From Anaeromyxobacter oryzae (GTDB lineage: Bacteria; Myxococcota; Myxococcia; Myxococcales; Anaeromyxobacteraceae), in NCBI RefSeq assembly GCF_023169945.1, contig NZ_AP025591.1, forward strand, positions 2,006,501 through 2,070,500: 64,000 nt of DNA. The letters are read 5' to 3'. The notes beneath the pieces were generated by a model. The model searched no databases. It had not been told where the DNA came from and saw only the letters and a list, made by a program, of their open reading frames with translations. Shown piece by piece: positions 54,404-64,000 of this stretch. A program made the position numbers and the translations under genes. Position 1 is the first letter of the stretch, and each line of letters opens with the position of its first letter.

Positions 54404-54850
54404 ATGACCACGGACCGGATCGAGAAGAAGATCGTGCTGCGCGCGCCGCGATCGAGGGTGTGGCGCGCCATTGCGAGCGCGGAGGAGTTCGGGACCTGGT
54501 TCGGCATGAGGCTCGACGGCGGGTTCGCGCCCGGGGCCCGCGTCACCGGCCGGATCACCACGCCCGGGTACGAGACCTGGAAGGTCGAGCTCACCGTCGA
54601 ACGGGTCGAGCCCGAGCAGCTCCTCTCGTGGCGGTGGCACCCGTACCCGCAGCCGGGCGTCGACGTGACTGCCGAGCCGACCACTCTCGTCGAGTTCCGG
54701 CTCGTCGAGATCGCGGGCGGCACCGAGCTCACCGTCGTGGAGTCCGGCTTCGATCGGCTCCCCGAGCCGCGCCGCGCCACTGCCTTCCGCATGAACGACG
54801 GCGGCTGGGCCGAGCAGCTCAGGAACATCGAGCGACATGTCTCGGCGTAG
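54404..54850 (+). CDS. SRPBCC (AHSA1-type) domain protein
   Basis: 148 aa from ATG 54404. Typical START-like pattern IEKKIVLRAPRSRVWRAIASAEEFGTWFG, then VTGRITTPGYETWKVELTVERVEPEQLLSWRWHP and the C-terminal helix (GGWAEQLRNIERHV). These helix-grip proteins form a hydrophobic cavity for a ligand and are often encoded with an ArsR-family repressor, as here. A TTG at 54398 is a less likely start. Confidence 0.92.
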   Translation: MTTDRIEKKIVLRAPRSRVWRAIASAEEFGTWFGMRLDGGFAPGARVTGRITTPGYETWKVELTVERVEPEQLLSWRWHPYPQPGVDVTAEPTTLVEFRLVEIAGGTELTVVESGFDRLPEPRRATAFRMNDGGWAEQLRNIERHVSA

Positions 54851-55229
54851 CGGGAAAGCCGTTCGCCCGGAGCGTCGCGTCGCCGCAGGCGGCGCGGAGT
54901 CAAAGGGCGCCTTCGCGGTCACCCTGGCGGCGCCGGTGTTCGCCGCGCTCGGCGACGAGACCCGGCTCGCGCTCGTCGCGCGCCTCTGCGACGGCGGTCC
55001 GTGGTCGATCGCGCGGCTCACGGAGGGCTCCGCGGTCACGCGGCAAGCGGTCACGAAGCACCTGCAGGTCCTCGCCGACGCCGGGCTCGTCCGCGACACG
55101 TGGCGCGGCCGGGAGCGGCTCTGGGAACTCGAGCCGGAGCGGCTCGGCGAGGCGCGCCGGACGCTGGAGGAGATCTCGAGGCGTTGGGACGAGGCCCTCG
55201 AGCGGCTGAGGAAGTTCGTCGAGGAGTGA
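54837..55229 (+). CDS. ArsR-family winged-helix transcriptional regulator with repeat-derived N-terminus
   Basis: 130 aa. ATG 54837 overlaps the SRPBCC gene by 14 nt. The core FAALGDETRLALVARLCDGGPWSIARLTEGSAVTRQAVTKHLQVL... is ArsR-like without metal-binding cysteines. Residues 10-26 (RPERRVAAGGAESKGAF) are the translation of a palindromic repeat (54864-54911), so the first thirty residues are probably an acquired, unstructured leader. It likely represses this two-gene operon through the twin operator upstream. Confidence 0.9.
   Translation: MSRRSGKAVRPERRVAAGGAESKGAFAVTLAAPVFAALGDETRLALVARLCDGGPWSIARLTEGSAVTRQAVTKHLQVLADAGLVRDTWRGRERLWELEPERLGEARRTLEEISRRWDEALERLRKFVEE
54864..54911. repeat. 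Second palindromic repeat family, copy inside the arsR-type gene
   Basis: Reads CGCCCGGAGCGTCGCG, inner hairpin CGCCGC-A-GGCGGCG, then CGGAGTCAAAGGGCG; same layout as the copy at 44683-44732 (outer CGCCC/GGGCG pairing and the GGAGTC-AAGGGCG arm). Read in frame through the regulator gene. Confidence 0.75.
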
Positions 55230-55880
55230 ACGAGGCGCGGCGGTCACCGCGTGGCCCGCCCGCGGCGGCTCGCGATGACCGAGCTACCGGTAACTGGCGA
55301 CGCCGGACGGCCTGATCGTCGACGGCCCGGCGTCCTCTTCCGCCCCGGAGCCGCCCGCCCGGCCGGTGACGCCTCATGAGTGCACGCAGGGTGGGGGCCT
55401 CGCGAACCGGCCCCTGGGCGTCTCCGTGCCGGCATTCCGGACCGAGGCGCTCTCCGACGTACGACCTCGCGGACGAGATTCGCGCCTCGCCGGCCACACG
55501 CGCCCGCGTGCTCGACCCGCTCCGGCGCGCGTTCGGGCGCCCGCCGCTCGTCGCGGTCCCCTCGGACCCTGGTGGCGGACGATCTCCTCACGGTCAGGTC
55601 CTCCGATCACGGGCTCACGCTCGCACTCTGGCGCGTCCTCGCCGATCCCGACCCCGCGGTCCGCGCGCGCGCCACGCCGCTGCTCGAGCAGCCACGCGAG
55701 GGTCACGGGCCCCGCGTCTCAGGCTGAGCGCGCGCGGCTTTGCCCGAAGGGCGGCGGCGCAGCCCTCGCCAGAAAAGCGGAATCCGGCGGCGCCTGTCCC
55801 CGGGCGCCACCGGCTTCCTGACCACCGCCACCCGCTCCGGTGTCTCCCTGGATCCACCGGAGCGAGCGCCGCGGATGCTT
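55230..55880 (+). other. Gene-free stretch, possibly holding a broken gene
   Basis: No intact gene in 651 bp. In frame 2, YDLADEIRASPATRARVLDPLRRAFG (from about 55459) looks protein-like, and after a shift to frame 3 near 55565 the reading continues TLVADDLLTVRSSDHGLTLALWRVLADPDPAVRARA to a stop at 55725. This could be one frameshifted small gene or chance open frames in GC-rich DNA; no family is recognised. Confidence 0.35.
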
Positions 55881-56579
55881 CTACTCCTCGTCGTCCATCG
55901 GGCAGTCCTCGCCCGTGCACAGGTCCATCTGCTCGTCGTCTGGGCCGCCGCTCCTGAACGTGTAGCGGTCACTCTGCATTCCGCCCGGGCCCATGCCCAT
56001 CTGCGAGCCGGGGCCGCGCATCATCCCCGGACCCATCCCGCCGGGGTGGCCGGGGCCGCCCGGGCCACGGTGCATGATCATCCGCCGCTCGATCCGGCTC
56101 TCGAACCGCCCGAGGAAGAGCGCGGCGCGCGCCCGCTTCTCGGCGGGGAGGTCCTTCGAGATCGCCGCCAGCATGTCGCGGTCGGACGCCTGGAGCTGCG
56201 TGCGCGCCTCGAAGATGCTCTTGATCGCCCCGTCGACCTCCGCGGCGTTGGCCTTGTCGCTCGCGGCCGCCTTGCGGAGCGTCTCGCGCGCGTCGCGGAT
56301 CTGCTTCCGCGCCGCCGTGCGGCGGTCGTCGTACTTCTGAAGCGTGTCGCCGAGCTTCAGCGCCTGCGCGCTGTCGAGGTCGAGCGCCTCCGCGAGCCCG
56401 AGCGTCCGCGCGAGCCGCATCCGCTTCTCCATCCGCGCCGGGTCACCGCGGCCCGGGCCCATCCCGCGCCCCGGTCCGGCGCCCTGCCCCTGCCCTTGCC
56501 CCTGTCCCGGCGGATTCGCCGGCCCCTGGGCCAGCGCGACGAGCGGGCACACCATCAGCGCAACGAGGATCTTCCTCAT
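55881..56579 (-). CDS. Spy/LTxxQ-like periplasmic protein with Gly/Met-rich tail
   Basis: 232 aa from ATG 56579; AAGGAG lies eight bases before it, which decides against the ATG two codons upstream. Signal peptide MRKILVALMVCPLVALAQG. Then a GQGQGQG stretch, a helical middle (MEKRMRLARTLGLAEALDLDSAQALKLGDTLQKY; ISKDLPAEKRARAALFLGRFESRIERRMI) resembling Spy/CpxP/zinc-resistance-associated chaperones, and a Gly-Met-Pro-rich tail ending with acidic DLCTGEDCPMDDEE. Last gene of the sigma / anti-sigma operon, so probably an envelope- or metal-stress effector. Confidence 0.78.
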   Translation of the reverse strand: MRKILVALMVCPLVALAQGPANPPGQGQGQGQGAGPGRGMGPGRGDPARMEKRMRLARTLGLAEALDLDSAQALKLGDTLQKYDDRRTAARKQIRDARETLRKAAASDKANAAEVDGAIKSIFEARTQLQASDRDMLAAISKDLPAEKRARAALFLGRFESRIERRMIMHRGPGGPGHPGGMGPGMMRGPGSQMGMGPGGMQSDRYTFRSGGPDDEQMDLCTGEDCPMDDEE

Positions 56580-56616
56580 CTCCATTCTCCTTCTGTCTGT
56601 CACTCCGGGTGAGAGG

Positions 56617-57119
56617 CTATCCGCCCTCGTCCACGTCCAGCGCGGCGAGGGCCGCGTCGCTCGCGGTTCCGTCCGCACCGCTCGCGGACGCGGACTCGAG
56701 CTCCAGCACGTCCGTCTCGCTCCAGAGCCCGTCCACGTCCGGCTCCGTCCACGTCGCGGCGACCTGCGCCGACGCGAGCTCCGGCGGCTGCTTCCGGAGC
56801 ACCGCGGGCGCGGCGACCATCACCGCGACGGCGGCGATCGCGGCCACGACCGCGACGACCCGCTTCCCCGCGCCGCGCCGCGCCTCCGTGCGCCGCACGG
56901 CCGCGACGACGCGCTCCGGCACGGCGGCGACCGCGCGGCGCTCGCCCTCGGAGGGCTCGGGGAGGCGCGCCAGCCCGAGCACGTCCGCGTCGCGCGCGGC
57001 CTCGGCGCGGCACGCCGCGCAGTCCGCGAGGTGCGCCGCGACGAGCGCCTCCTCGGCCGGCACGAGCGCGCCGGCGGCGCGGAGCGAGAGGAGCACCTGC
57101 AGGTCGGCACAGGCGGCGG

Positions 57120-57123
<4 letters not shown>
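56617..57123 (-). CDS. Anti-sigma factor with zinc-finger (zf-HC2) N-terminus
   Basis: 168 aa from GTG 57123, overlapping the sigma factor stop by 4 nt. The putative zinc-finger segment HLADCAACRAEA (HxxxCxxC) precedes one transmembrane helix (VVAVVAAIAAVAVMVAAPAV) and a periplasmic acidic tail. It would hold the sigma factor at the membrane until an envelope signal releases it. Confidence 0.88.
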
Positions 57124-59241
<2,118 letters not shown>

Positions 59242-59323
59242 CGGAAGGCTTCGGGCTTCGGGCGTCAGGCCGCGGGGTCTCGGCTGCGGGCTGCGAGGCT
59301 CGGAAAAGACGCGTGCAGAATTT

Positions 59324-59379
59324 CCCTCTCCCCCCGCGCAGCGAAGCGGAGCGGGGGGAGAGGGCCAGGGTGAGGGGGG
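59324..59379. repeat. Interspersed palindromic element, copy H
   Basis: CCCTCTCC, C run, GCGCAGCGAAGCGGAGC centre, GGGGGGAGAGGGCC, AGGGTGAGGGGGG. Very close in sequence to copy J at 62849-62904. Confidence 0.92.
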
Positions 59380-59465
59380 CCGCCTGGACCTCCAGGCCCG
59401 CGACTCGAGCGGATCACCGCGCAGACGCTCCGCGCGAAGTCGAGCGCCCGATACACATGAGGCTT

Positions 59466-59516
59466 CCCTCTCCCCCCGAGCTTCACCCGGGGGGGGAGAG
59501 GGCCAGGGTGAGGGGC
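59466..59516. repeat. Interspersed palindromic element, copy I
   Basis: CCCTCTCC, C run, GAGCTTCACC centre, G run, GGAGAGGGCC, AGGGTGAGGGGCG. Ends 13 bp before the histidine kinase stop codon. Confidence 0.92.
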
Positions 59517-59529
59517 GCCGCCTGGACCT

Positions 59530-60903
59530 CTACGCCCGCGCCGAAGGAATCTCGATCACCACCCGCGCGCCCCGCGGCGCATCGGTCGCGTACGCCCGCC
59601 CACCATGCCCGTTCGCGATCTCGCGCACGATCGCAAGCCCAAGCCCCGCCCCGCGTGCCCCGTCCCGCCCGCGCTCGAACGGATGAAAGAACCGCTCGCG
59701 GTCCTCGACGGGGATACCCGGCCCCTCGTCCTGCACCACGAGCCGCGCGATCCTGCCGTCCTCGGCCACGGCGACGGTCACCGCCGTCCCCGGTGGGCTG
59801 AACTTGATCGCGTTCCCGACGAGGTTGTCGACCGCCTGGCGCAGGCCCTCTGGATCGAACAGCGCGGGCACCGGCGCGGGCGCGATGACCTGCACGAGCA
59901 GGCGCCGCTCCTCCGCCGCGGCGCGCGCCGCCTCGGCCGCGTCGCGCGCGACGGCCGCGAGGTCGCCCGGCGCGCGATCCCAGGTGCCGCGCCGCGCGGT
60001 GGCGAAGTCGAGGAGCCGCGTCGAGAGGTGCGCGAGCCGATCCACCTCGCGCCGGGTCTCCTCGAGCGACGCCACCAGCTCCGGCACCTCGCGCTTCCGC
60101 CGCAGCGCGAGGTCGATCGAAGTGCGCATGAGCGTGAGCGGCGTCCGGAGCTCGTGGGCCGCCTCCGCGACGAGGAGGTCCTGCGCCGCGCGCGCACCGC
60201 GGAGCTTCGCGGTCGCGTCGGCGACGACGCCGGTGAGCTCCGCGATCTCGTCCCCGCCCTCCGGCCGCGGCGGGACGGCATCGAGCTTCCCCTCGCGGAG
60301 CGCCCCCATGTGTCCGGTGAGCCGCTTCACGCGCGCGCTCACGCGAGCGGCGAGGTAGCTCTGGAGCAGGAAGAGCGCGACGCCGAGCGCGAGCGCCATC
60401 GCGAAGCCGGTGCGGTGGTAGACGCGGACCGTCGCGTCCACCGGAGCGAGCGACGCCGCGAGCTGCAGCGCGTGCGGCTCGCCGGCCGGGCTCTTGATCT
60501 CGACGGAGACGACGCGGAGCCGGGTGCCGTCGGGGAGCTGCCGCGTCTCGAGCCGGGGCTCGGGCTCGACGTCCTCGGGGCGGAGCCGCTCCGCCGTCCA
60601 GCCCTCGCGGGCGTCGCTCGGGTACCGGATCCGCACGCGGCCGTCCGGCTCGTACAGCGCGATCGCCGGCGCGATCTGCGCGACGGCGTGCTGGAGCGGC
60701 GACTTGAGGATGTGCAGGTGGGGCGAGTAGTTCGGGCCGTCGAACATGCTCACCGCCTCGACGGCGGCCTGGCCGAGCAGCGCCTCGTCCACGGTGCGCT
60801 CGAGGTTCGCGCGGAAGATCTGGCCGGCGGCGAGGAGCGCCGCGACGGTGCCCACGAACGGGACGAGCGCGCCCCAGAGCCACAGGCGCGTCGCGAGCTT
60901 CAC
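59530..60903 (-). CDS. Membrane sensor histidine kinase of an OmpR-type two-component system
   Basis: 457 aa from GTG 60903, overlapping the regulator stop (GTGA). TM1 (LWGALVPFVGTVAALLAAG), a periplasmic sensor of about 130 residues, TM2 (GFAMALALGVALFLLQSYLAA) and HAMP. The phospho-acceptor His is in VAEAAHELRTPLTLM, the N box in DNLVGNAIKFSPPG, G1 in VQDEGPGIP and G2 in GAGLGLAIVREI. Signal unknown. Confidence 0.94.
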   Translation of the reverse strand: MKLATRLWLWGALVPFVGTVAALLAAGQIFRANLERTVDEALLGQAAVEAVSMFDGPNYSPHLHILKSPLQHAVAQIAPAIALYEPDGRVRIRYPSDAREGWTAERLRPEDVEPEPRLETRQLPDGTRLRVVSVEIKSPAGEPHALQLAASLAPVDATVRVYHRTGFAMALALGVALFLLQSYLAARVSARVKRLTGHMGALREGKLDAVPPRPEGGDEIAELTGVVADATAKLRGARAAQDLLVAEAAHELRTPLTLMRTSIDLALRRKREVPELVASLEETRREVDRLAHLSTRLLDFATARRGTWDRAPGDLAAVARDAAEAARAAAEERRLLVQVIAPAPVPALFDPEGLRQAVDNLVGNAIKFSPPGTAVTVAVAEDGRIARLVVQDEGPGIPVEDRERFFHPFERGRDGARGAGLGLAIVREIANGHGGRAYATDAPRGARVVIEIPSARA

Positions 60904-61589
60904 GTGCGCGGCCCCGGTGGCGGCGGGACGGCGAGGCGGTACCCGACGCCGCGCACCGCCTGGATCTCGAGGCCGTCGACGCCGAGCCGCTCGATCTTGG
61001 TGCGGAGATAGCCGACGTACACGTCGACGACGTTGGTGTTGCCGTCGAAGTCGGCGCCCCAGACCGTCTGGACGAGCTTCGAGCGCGAGAGGACCTCGCC
61101 GGCGTGCGAGGCGAGCTCGGAGAAGAGGGCGAACTCGCGCGCGGTGAGCGGCTCGGCCTTCGCGCCGAGCACGAGCGCCCGGCGGCGGGCGTCGAGGGTC
61201 GCCGCGCCGAGCACGAAGGCGTCGGTGGCGCCGCCGCGGCGGTGGAGCGCCTCGAGGCGCGCGAGCAGCTCGTCGAACGCGAACGGCTTCACGAGGTAGT
61301 CGTCCGCGCCGGCGCGGAGCCCGGTGACCTTCTCGCCGGTGGAGCCGCGCGCGGTGAGGAGGAGGACCGGGGTGCGGAGGCCGCGGGTGCGCCACTCGCG
61401 GAGCACGGAGACGCCGTCGAGGTCCGGCAGCGACCAGTCGAGGACCACGACGTCGTAGGCGACCGCGAGCCCCTGGTCACGCGCCTGCAGGCCGGTGCCG
61501 ACGACGTCGACCTGGTGGCCTTCCTCTCCGAGGCCACGCGCGAGCATCCGCGCGACGCGTTCCTCGTCCTCGACCAGCAAGAGCTTCAT
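60900..61589 (-). CDS. OmpR/PhoB-family response regulator
   Basis: 229 aa. Receiver with E/D pair in LLLVEDEERVAR, phospho-acceptor in VVVLDWSLPDLDG, Thr in LLLTARG and lysine in LVKPFAFDELL. The winged helix follows (LTAREFALFSELASHAGEVLSRSKLVQTVWG; NVVDVYVGYLRTKIERLG; AVRGVGYRL). First gene of the pair with the kinase at 59530. The upstream region is the long gene-free stretch 61590-63178. Confidence 0.95.
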   Translation of the reverse strand: MKLLLVEDEERVARMLARGLGEEGHQVDVVGTGLQARDQGLAVAYDVVVLDWSLPDLDGVSVLREWRTRGLRTPVLLLTARGSTGEKVTGLRAGADDYLVKPFAFDELLARLEALHRRGGATDAFVLGAATLDARRRALVLGAKAEPLTAREFALFSELASHAGEVLSRSKLVQTVWGADFDGNTNVVDVYVGYLRTKIERLGVDGLEIQAVRGVGYRLAVPPPPGPRT

Positions 61590-63178
61590 CGTTCGGAGCC
61601 TCGCACGGGGGCGCATGATCCCCCGAAGCGGCTGCGAGGCCAAGCGCCGCGGGTGCCTGACCGGAGTGGGGAGCACGCGCTCGCCCGCCGGCGAGCGAGG
61701 CGAGGTGAGCCCGTCGCTGCACAGGCGGCCTGCGGTCGCCGTGTCGGCGCCGCGCGTCGGAGCCGGTGTCGGACCCGAGGCGACGTGCGCAGTGGCGCGG
61801 CTGCGGCGAGGCGGATGGGCGTGATGCACCGACACCGGCGCGCCTCCTCGGCGCTCGCGAGAGGCGCACCGGATGCGTCGATTCGAGCATCGTGCCCGAC
61901 GGGACGCACCCGTCACGGCGATTCGCGCGCGGAAGGCCCGGGGCGGGGTGTGGAACAACCGGTGGACAATGTGGAGGGCCAAGTAACGAAGGAGAGGTGG
62001 CGGCTGCCCGCGCGGCGCCGCCTGCGGACTCCGCGTCCGCGTCAGGTCCCATTCCCGACCGCCGGTCTCGCGGCAGCCGCCACCTCGTCGCCTCTCGCGC
62101 ACCGGCCCGCACGCGGCGCGGTGACCGGAGGTGCGGCCGTGAAGGCGTCGCGCACCGCCGCTGCGAACGCGCGCGGCTGGTCTGCGCGCTCCACGGCGAT
62201 CGACGGCGGGGCGACCGCGATCGTCGCGAGCGTGATGCGAGCGAGCGCCTTCACGGCCGGCACCTCCGCAGGAGGAAGCGCCTCCCTGCTGTTGGTCGAG
62301 CGCGTCGATGCGGCCGTCCCCGCCCCGCCGATCACGCGTACGCACCGGCTCAGACCTGGGGGGAGGGGGTAGGAGGCGGGCGTTACTTCGGACCGAGCGC
62401 CACCGCGATGGGGCGTCGAGGCGGAGCAAGCTGCGGGGCGGGGAACAGCCGGCATCGGGGGTAGACATGGGGTCGCAGGGCCGGATGTTCATGGGGCGGC
62501 GCTGAGACGGGTCTCAGAATTGGCTCTTTGATGGGGCGCAAGTGAGGGTTTCGGGCGGGCGCTGGTCGCGCGGAATGGCTGGGGTTTGGGGACGTCGCGC
62601 CCGGGGTGACTCTGGTGGCGTCGCAGGCGGATGGGGGTGCGGGGGAAGCTTGCTCGGGGGACTGGGGCGCATCTAGGCGGGCAGCATCGGGCCGGAGAGC
62701 CGGAATGGTGCGGTCACGCGAGGATCCCGCGCGGGGCGGCAACCGCAGCCGACCGCCTCGAGCTCGCCCGATGCGCGCTCGCCCACTGCGGCCCTGCGCT
62801 CGCCCGCTCGGGTGTGGCTGCGCTCGCCCGCCCGCTCGGCTGTGGTCCTCCCTCTCCCCCCGCGCAGCGAAGCGGAGCGGGGGGAGAGGGCGGGGTGAGG
62901 GGGGCCGCTCGCGCTCGCAGTCGCGAATCGCCCGGCCAGGGGTCGGTGTCAGAGCCAATCCCGTCGCAGAACGTCGCCCTCCCCTCTTCCAGCGACCACG
63001 GCGACCCCGCCCGCACCCGCCCACTCCACCCGAACACCCCCGATCCCAGCCCCTGCGCGCGCGTGGTCGGAACCCCAGCGATCTCCGCTTGATCACCGGC
63101 CGGAGGTGCCGTATATGGGCGGACTCCGACGGCCGGACCATCGCGCCAGGCACTCGGGGACAGACGGAGGACGGATTC
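61590..63178. other. 1.6-kb gene-free region before the tRNA cluster
   Basis: Frames exist on both strands, but none has protein-like composition, a ribosome-binding site or a recognisable domain; all read as Arg/Ala/Pro-rich shadow. The stretch contains palindromic copy J (62849-62904), short direct repeats of TGCGCTCGCCCG around 62772-62830, and otherwise GC-rich DNA with slightly lower GC near 61950-61990. It may be a decayed region. Confidence 0.6.
62849..62904. repeat. Interspersed palindromic element, copy J
   Basis: CCTCCCTCTCC, C run, GCGCAGCGAAGCGGAGC centre, GGGGGGAGAGGG, CGGGGTGAGGGG. The hairpin centre is identical to copy H. Confidence 0.92.
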
Positions 63179-63268
63179 GGAGGAGTGGCCGAGCGGCTTA
63201 AGGCGGCGGTCTTGAAAACCGCTGAGGGTTCACGCCCTCCGAAGGTTCGAATCCTTCCTCCTCCGCCA
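63179..63268 (+). tRNA. tRNA-Ser (anticodon UGA)
   Basis: 90 nt. Acceptor GGAGGAG pairs with CTCCTCC, discriminator G, encoded CCA. The anticodon loop CTTGAAA holds TGA, a long variable arm (GAGGGTTCACGCCCTC) is typical of class II tRNA-Ser, and the T loop is GGTTCGAATCC. Confidence 0.97.
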
Positions 63269-63294
63269 GGTTGAAGAAGGAGCGAAGAGGTTCT

Positions 63295-63386
63295 GGAAAG
63301 GTGGCCGAGAGGCCGAAGGCGCTGGTTTGCTAAACCAGTATACGGGGTGACCTGTATCGAGGGTTCGAATCCCTCCCTTTCCGCCA
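63295..63386 (+). tRNA. tRNA-Ser (anticodon GCU)
   Basis: 92 nt. Acceptor GGAAAGG pairs with CCTTTCC, discriminator G, encoded CCA. Anticodon loop TTGCTAA holds GCT; long variable arm (TACGGGGTGACCTGTA) again fits serine; T loop GGTTCGAATCC. 26 bp after the first tRNA-Ser, so probably one transcript. Confidence 0.97.
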
Positions 63387-63437
63387 GTAGCTGAAGCACC
63401 GCCGGCCGCGAGGCCGGAGACATTATGAATAGCGTTT

Positions 63438-63514
63438 GCGCCCTTAGCTCAGTTGGATAGAGCGTCGGACTACGAATCCGAAGGCCAGAGGTTCAAATCC
63501 TCTAGGGCGCGCCA
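63438..63514 (+). tRNA. tRNA-Arg (anticodon ACG)
   Basis: 77 nt. Acceptor GCGCCCT pairs with AGGGCGC, discriminator G, encoded CCA. Anticodon loop CTACGAA holds ACG (A34 becomes inosine by TadA in bacteria). Short variable arm; T loop GGTTCAAATCC. Its 3' half is a probable attachment site for the element whose integrase starts beyond it. Confidence 0.97.
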
Positions 63515-63521
63515 GTAGTTC

Positions 63522-63563
63522 CGAGGCCTTGCGGGCCAAAACCCGCGAGGCCTCGTCGTTTTT
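63522..63563 (+). terminator. Rho-independent terminator of the tRNA cluster
   Basis: A 14-bp stem (63522-63535 with 63542-63555, one G-U pair) and loop CCAAAA are followed by TCGTTTTT. It ends eight bases after tRNA-Arg begins its 3' flank, so it closes the three-tRNA transcript. Confidence 0.93.
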
Positions 63564-63620
63564 ACAGCCTGGCCACGCACTGTTCTCATCCCTTCGGGTG
63601 GCTTCGTGCCCATCCGTTGC

Positions 63621-64000
63621 CTACTCCCTCCGGGGCAGAAGCTTGCCCCGGGAGGGGTGCTGCATCGCATGCTGACGCAACGCGTCGATGCGCTCGACGG
63701 CGGCCCGGAGGTCGCCCTCGTCGATGATGTTGTACCGATCGAAGACGCTCCGGGTGCGGTGACCGGAGAGCTTCATCACGACCGACTCCGGCACCCCGCT
63801 CCGCCGCGCGTTCGTGACGAACGAGCGGCGCAGGTCGTGGAACCAGATCCCCTCGTACCCCGCCCGCTCGCAGGCGCGCCGGAGCATCTTGTTGTGCTCG
63901 CTCCAGGGCCGGCCGGTGTCCGGGTTCACGAACACGTAAGGTGAATGGAGCTGGCGGGGCGTCTGCCGGAGGATCTCGAGGGCCCGCGTCGTGAGGTACA
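63621..64000 (-). CDS. Tyrosine recombinase/phage-type integrase (N-terminus beyond the window)
   Basis: The C-terminal 126 residues of the catalytic domain are visible, with the frame open to the right edge (YLTTRALEILRQTPRQL...). Catalytic residues appear in WFHDLRRSFVTNARRSGV (HxLRR), LSGHRTRS (second His region) and FDRYNI (nucleophile Tyr). It ends 106 bp past tRNA-Arg and points toward it, the classical layout of an integrative element inserted in a tRNA gene. The rest of the element lies outside the window. Confidence 0.9.
   Translation of the reverse strand, partial: YLTTRALEILRQTPRQLHSPYVFVNPDTGRPWSEHNKMLRRACERAGYEGIWFHDLRRSFVTNARRSGVPESVVMKLSGHRTRSVFDRYNIIDEGDLRAAVERIDALRQHAMQHPSRGKLLPRRE

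Noticed and set aside
61940..61985. Possible DnaA boxes and replication origin (TGTGGAACAAC, GGTGGACAATGTGG)
   Set aside because: Only two weak matches with end mismatches, no AT-rich unwinding element and no dnaA, dnaN or gidA nearby.
62042..62455. Minus-strand frame of 137 codons in the gene-free region
   Set aside because: Ala/Pro/Arg composition, no ribosome-binding site and no similarity to a known domain that I can see.

Overview
The window is very GC-rich DNA (almost every codon ends in G or C, and start codons are often GTG or TTG) from a bacterium that I place in the Myxococcota, most likely close to Anaeromyxobacter. The strongest taxonomic signal is a coiled-coil / ParA-like ATPase / HEAT-repeat gene trio at 35650-39639 that matches the myxobacterial PomX-PomZ-PomY division-site system. 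The large chemosensory operon and TPR-rich proteins fit the same group. The species assignment is an inference from gene content.

Layout. 1-4584: a minus-strand branched-chain amino acid (Liv-type) ABC importer, with livM cut by the window edge. 4917-8436: a Fur-family regulator, a PBP4-type DD-peptidase (dacB) and ssb with a clear terminator. 8910-17165: a seven-gene chemosensory operon (CheY-like, CheY-CheW fusion, CheR, CheW, hybrid CheA, CheB, MCP); the first six genes are linked by start/stop overlaps. 17326-22272: a Tat-exported metallo-beta-lactamase-fold protein, a large TPR protein and a haloacid dehalogenase. 22447-23888: a lipoprotein gene and murI with less GC-rich codon use, next to a 65-bp fragment of the upstream dehalogenase gene. 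23974-31832: radC, a PadR-controlled ABC-2 exporter, a methyltransferase, yceI with a DODA-type dioxygenase, an outer-membrane-like protein and dapE. dapE, dapD and dapC form a lysine/diaminopimelate block, divergent from a SthA-like transhydrogenase.

35650-39766: the pomX-pomZ-pomY operon with a good sigma-70-like promoter. 39854-50305: an MFS transporter, a GNAT enzyme, a CNNM/CorC protein, purS-purQ, two alpha/beta hydrolases, a response regulator and tldE/tldD. 50306-55880: a repeat-rich stretch with a DUF559 protein, an SDR, a hemerythrin-domain protein, a 36-bp minisatellite and an SRPBCC-ArsR pair with twin operators. 55881-61589: an ECF sigma / anti-sigma / Spy-like operon, serS and an OmpR-type two-component system. 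61590-63178 is gene-free. 63179-63514 holds tRNA-Ser(UGA), tRNA-Ser(GCU) and tRNA-Arg(ACG). A tyrosine recombinase reading in from the right edge suggests that an integrated element starts just past tRNA-Arg.

The window's most unusual property is repeat activity. Ten copies of one palindromic element are present (core CCCTCACCCCGGCCCTCTCC, then a C-run/G-run hairpin). Three sit in frame inside coding genes (dapE, pomX, pomY). A second palindromic family sits in an intergenic region and inside an ArsR gene. There are 36-bp and 30-bp in-frame tandem repeats in pomX and pomY, and a tandem duplication of the whole serS / histidine-kinase gene junction.
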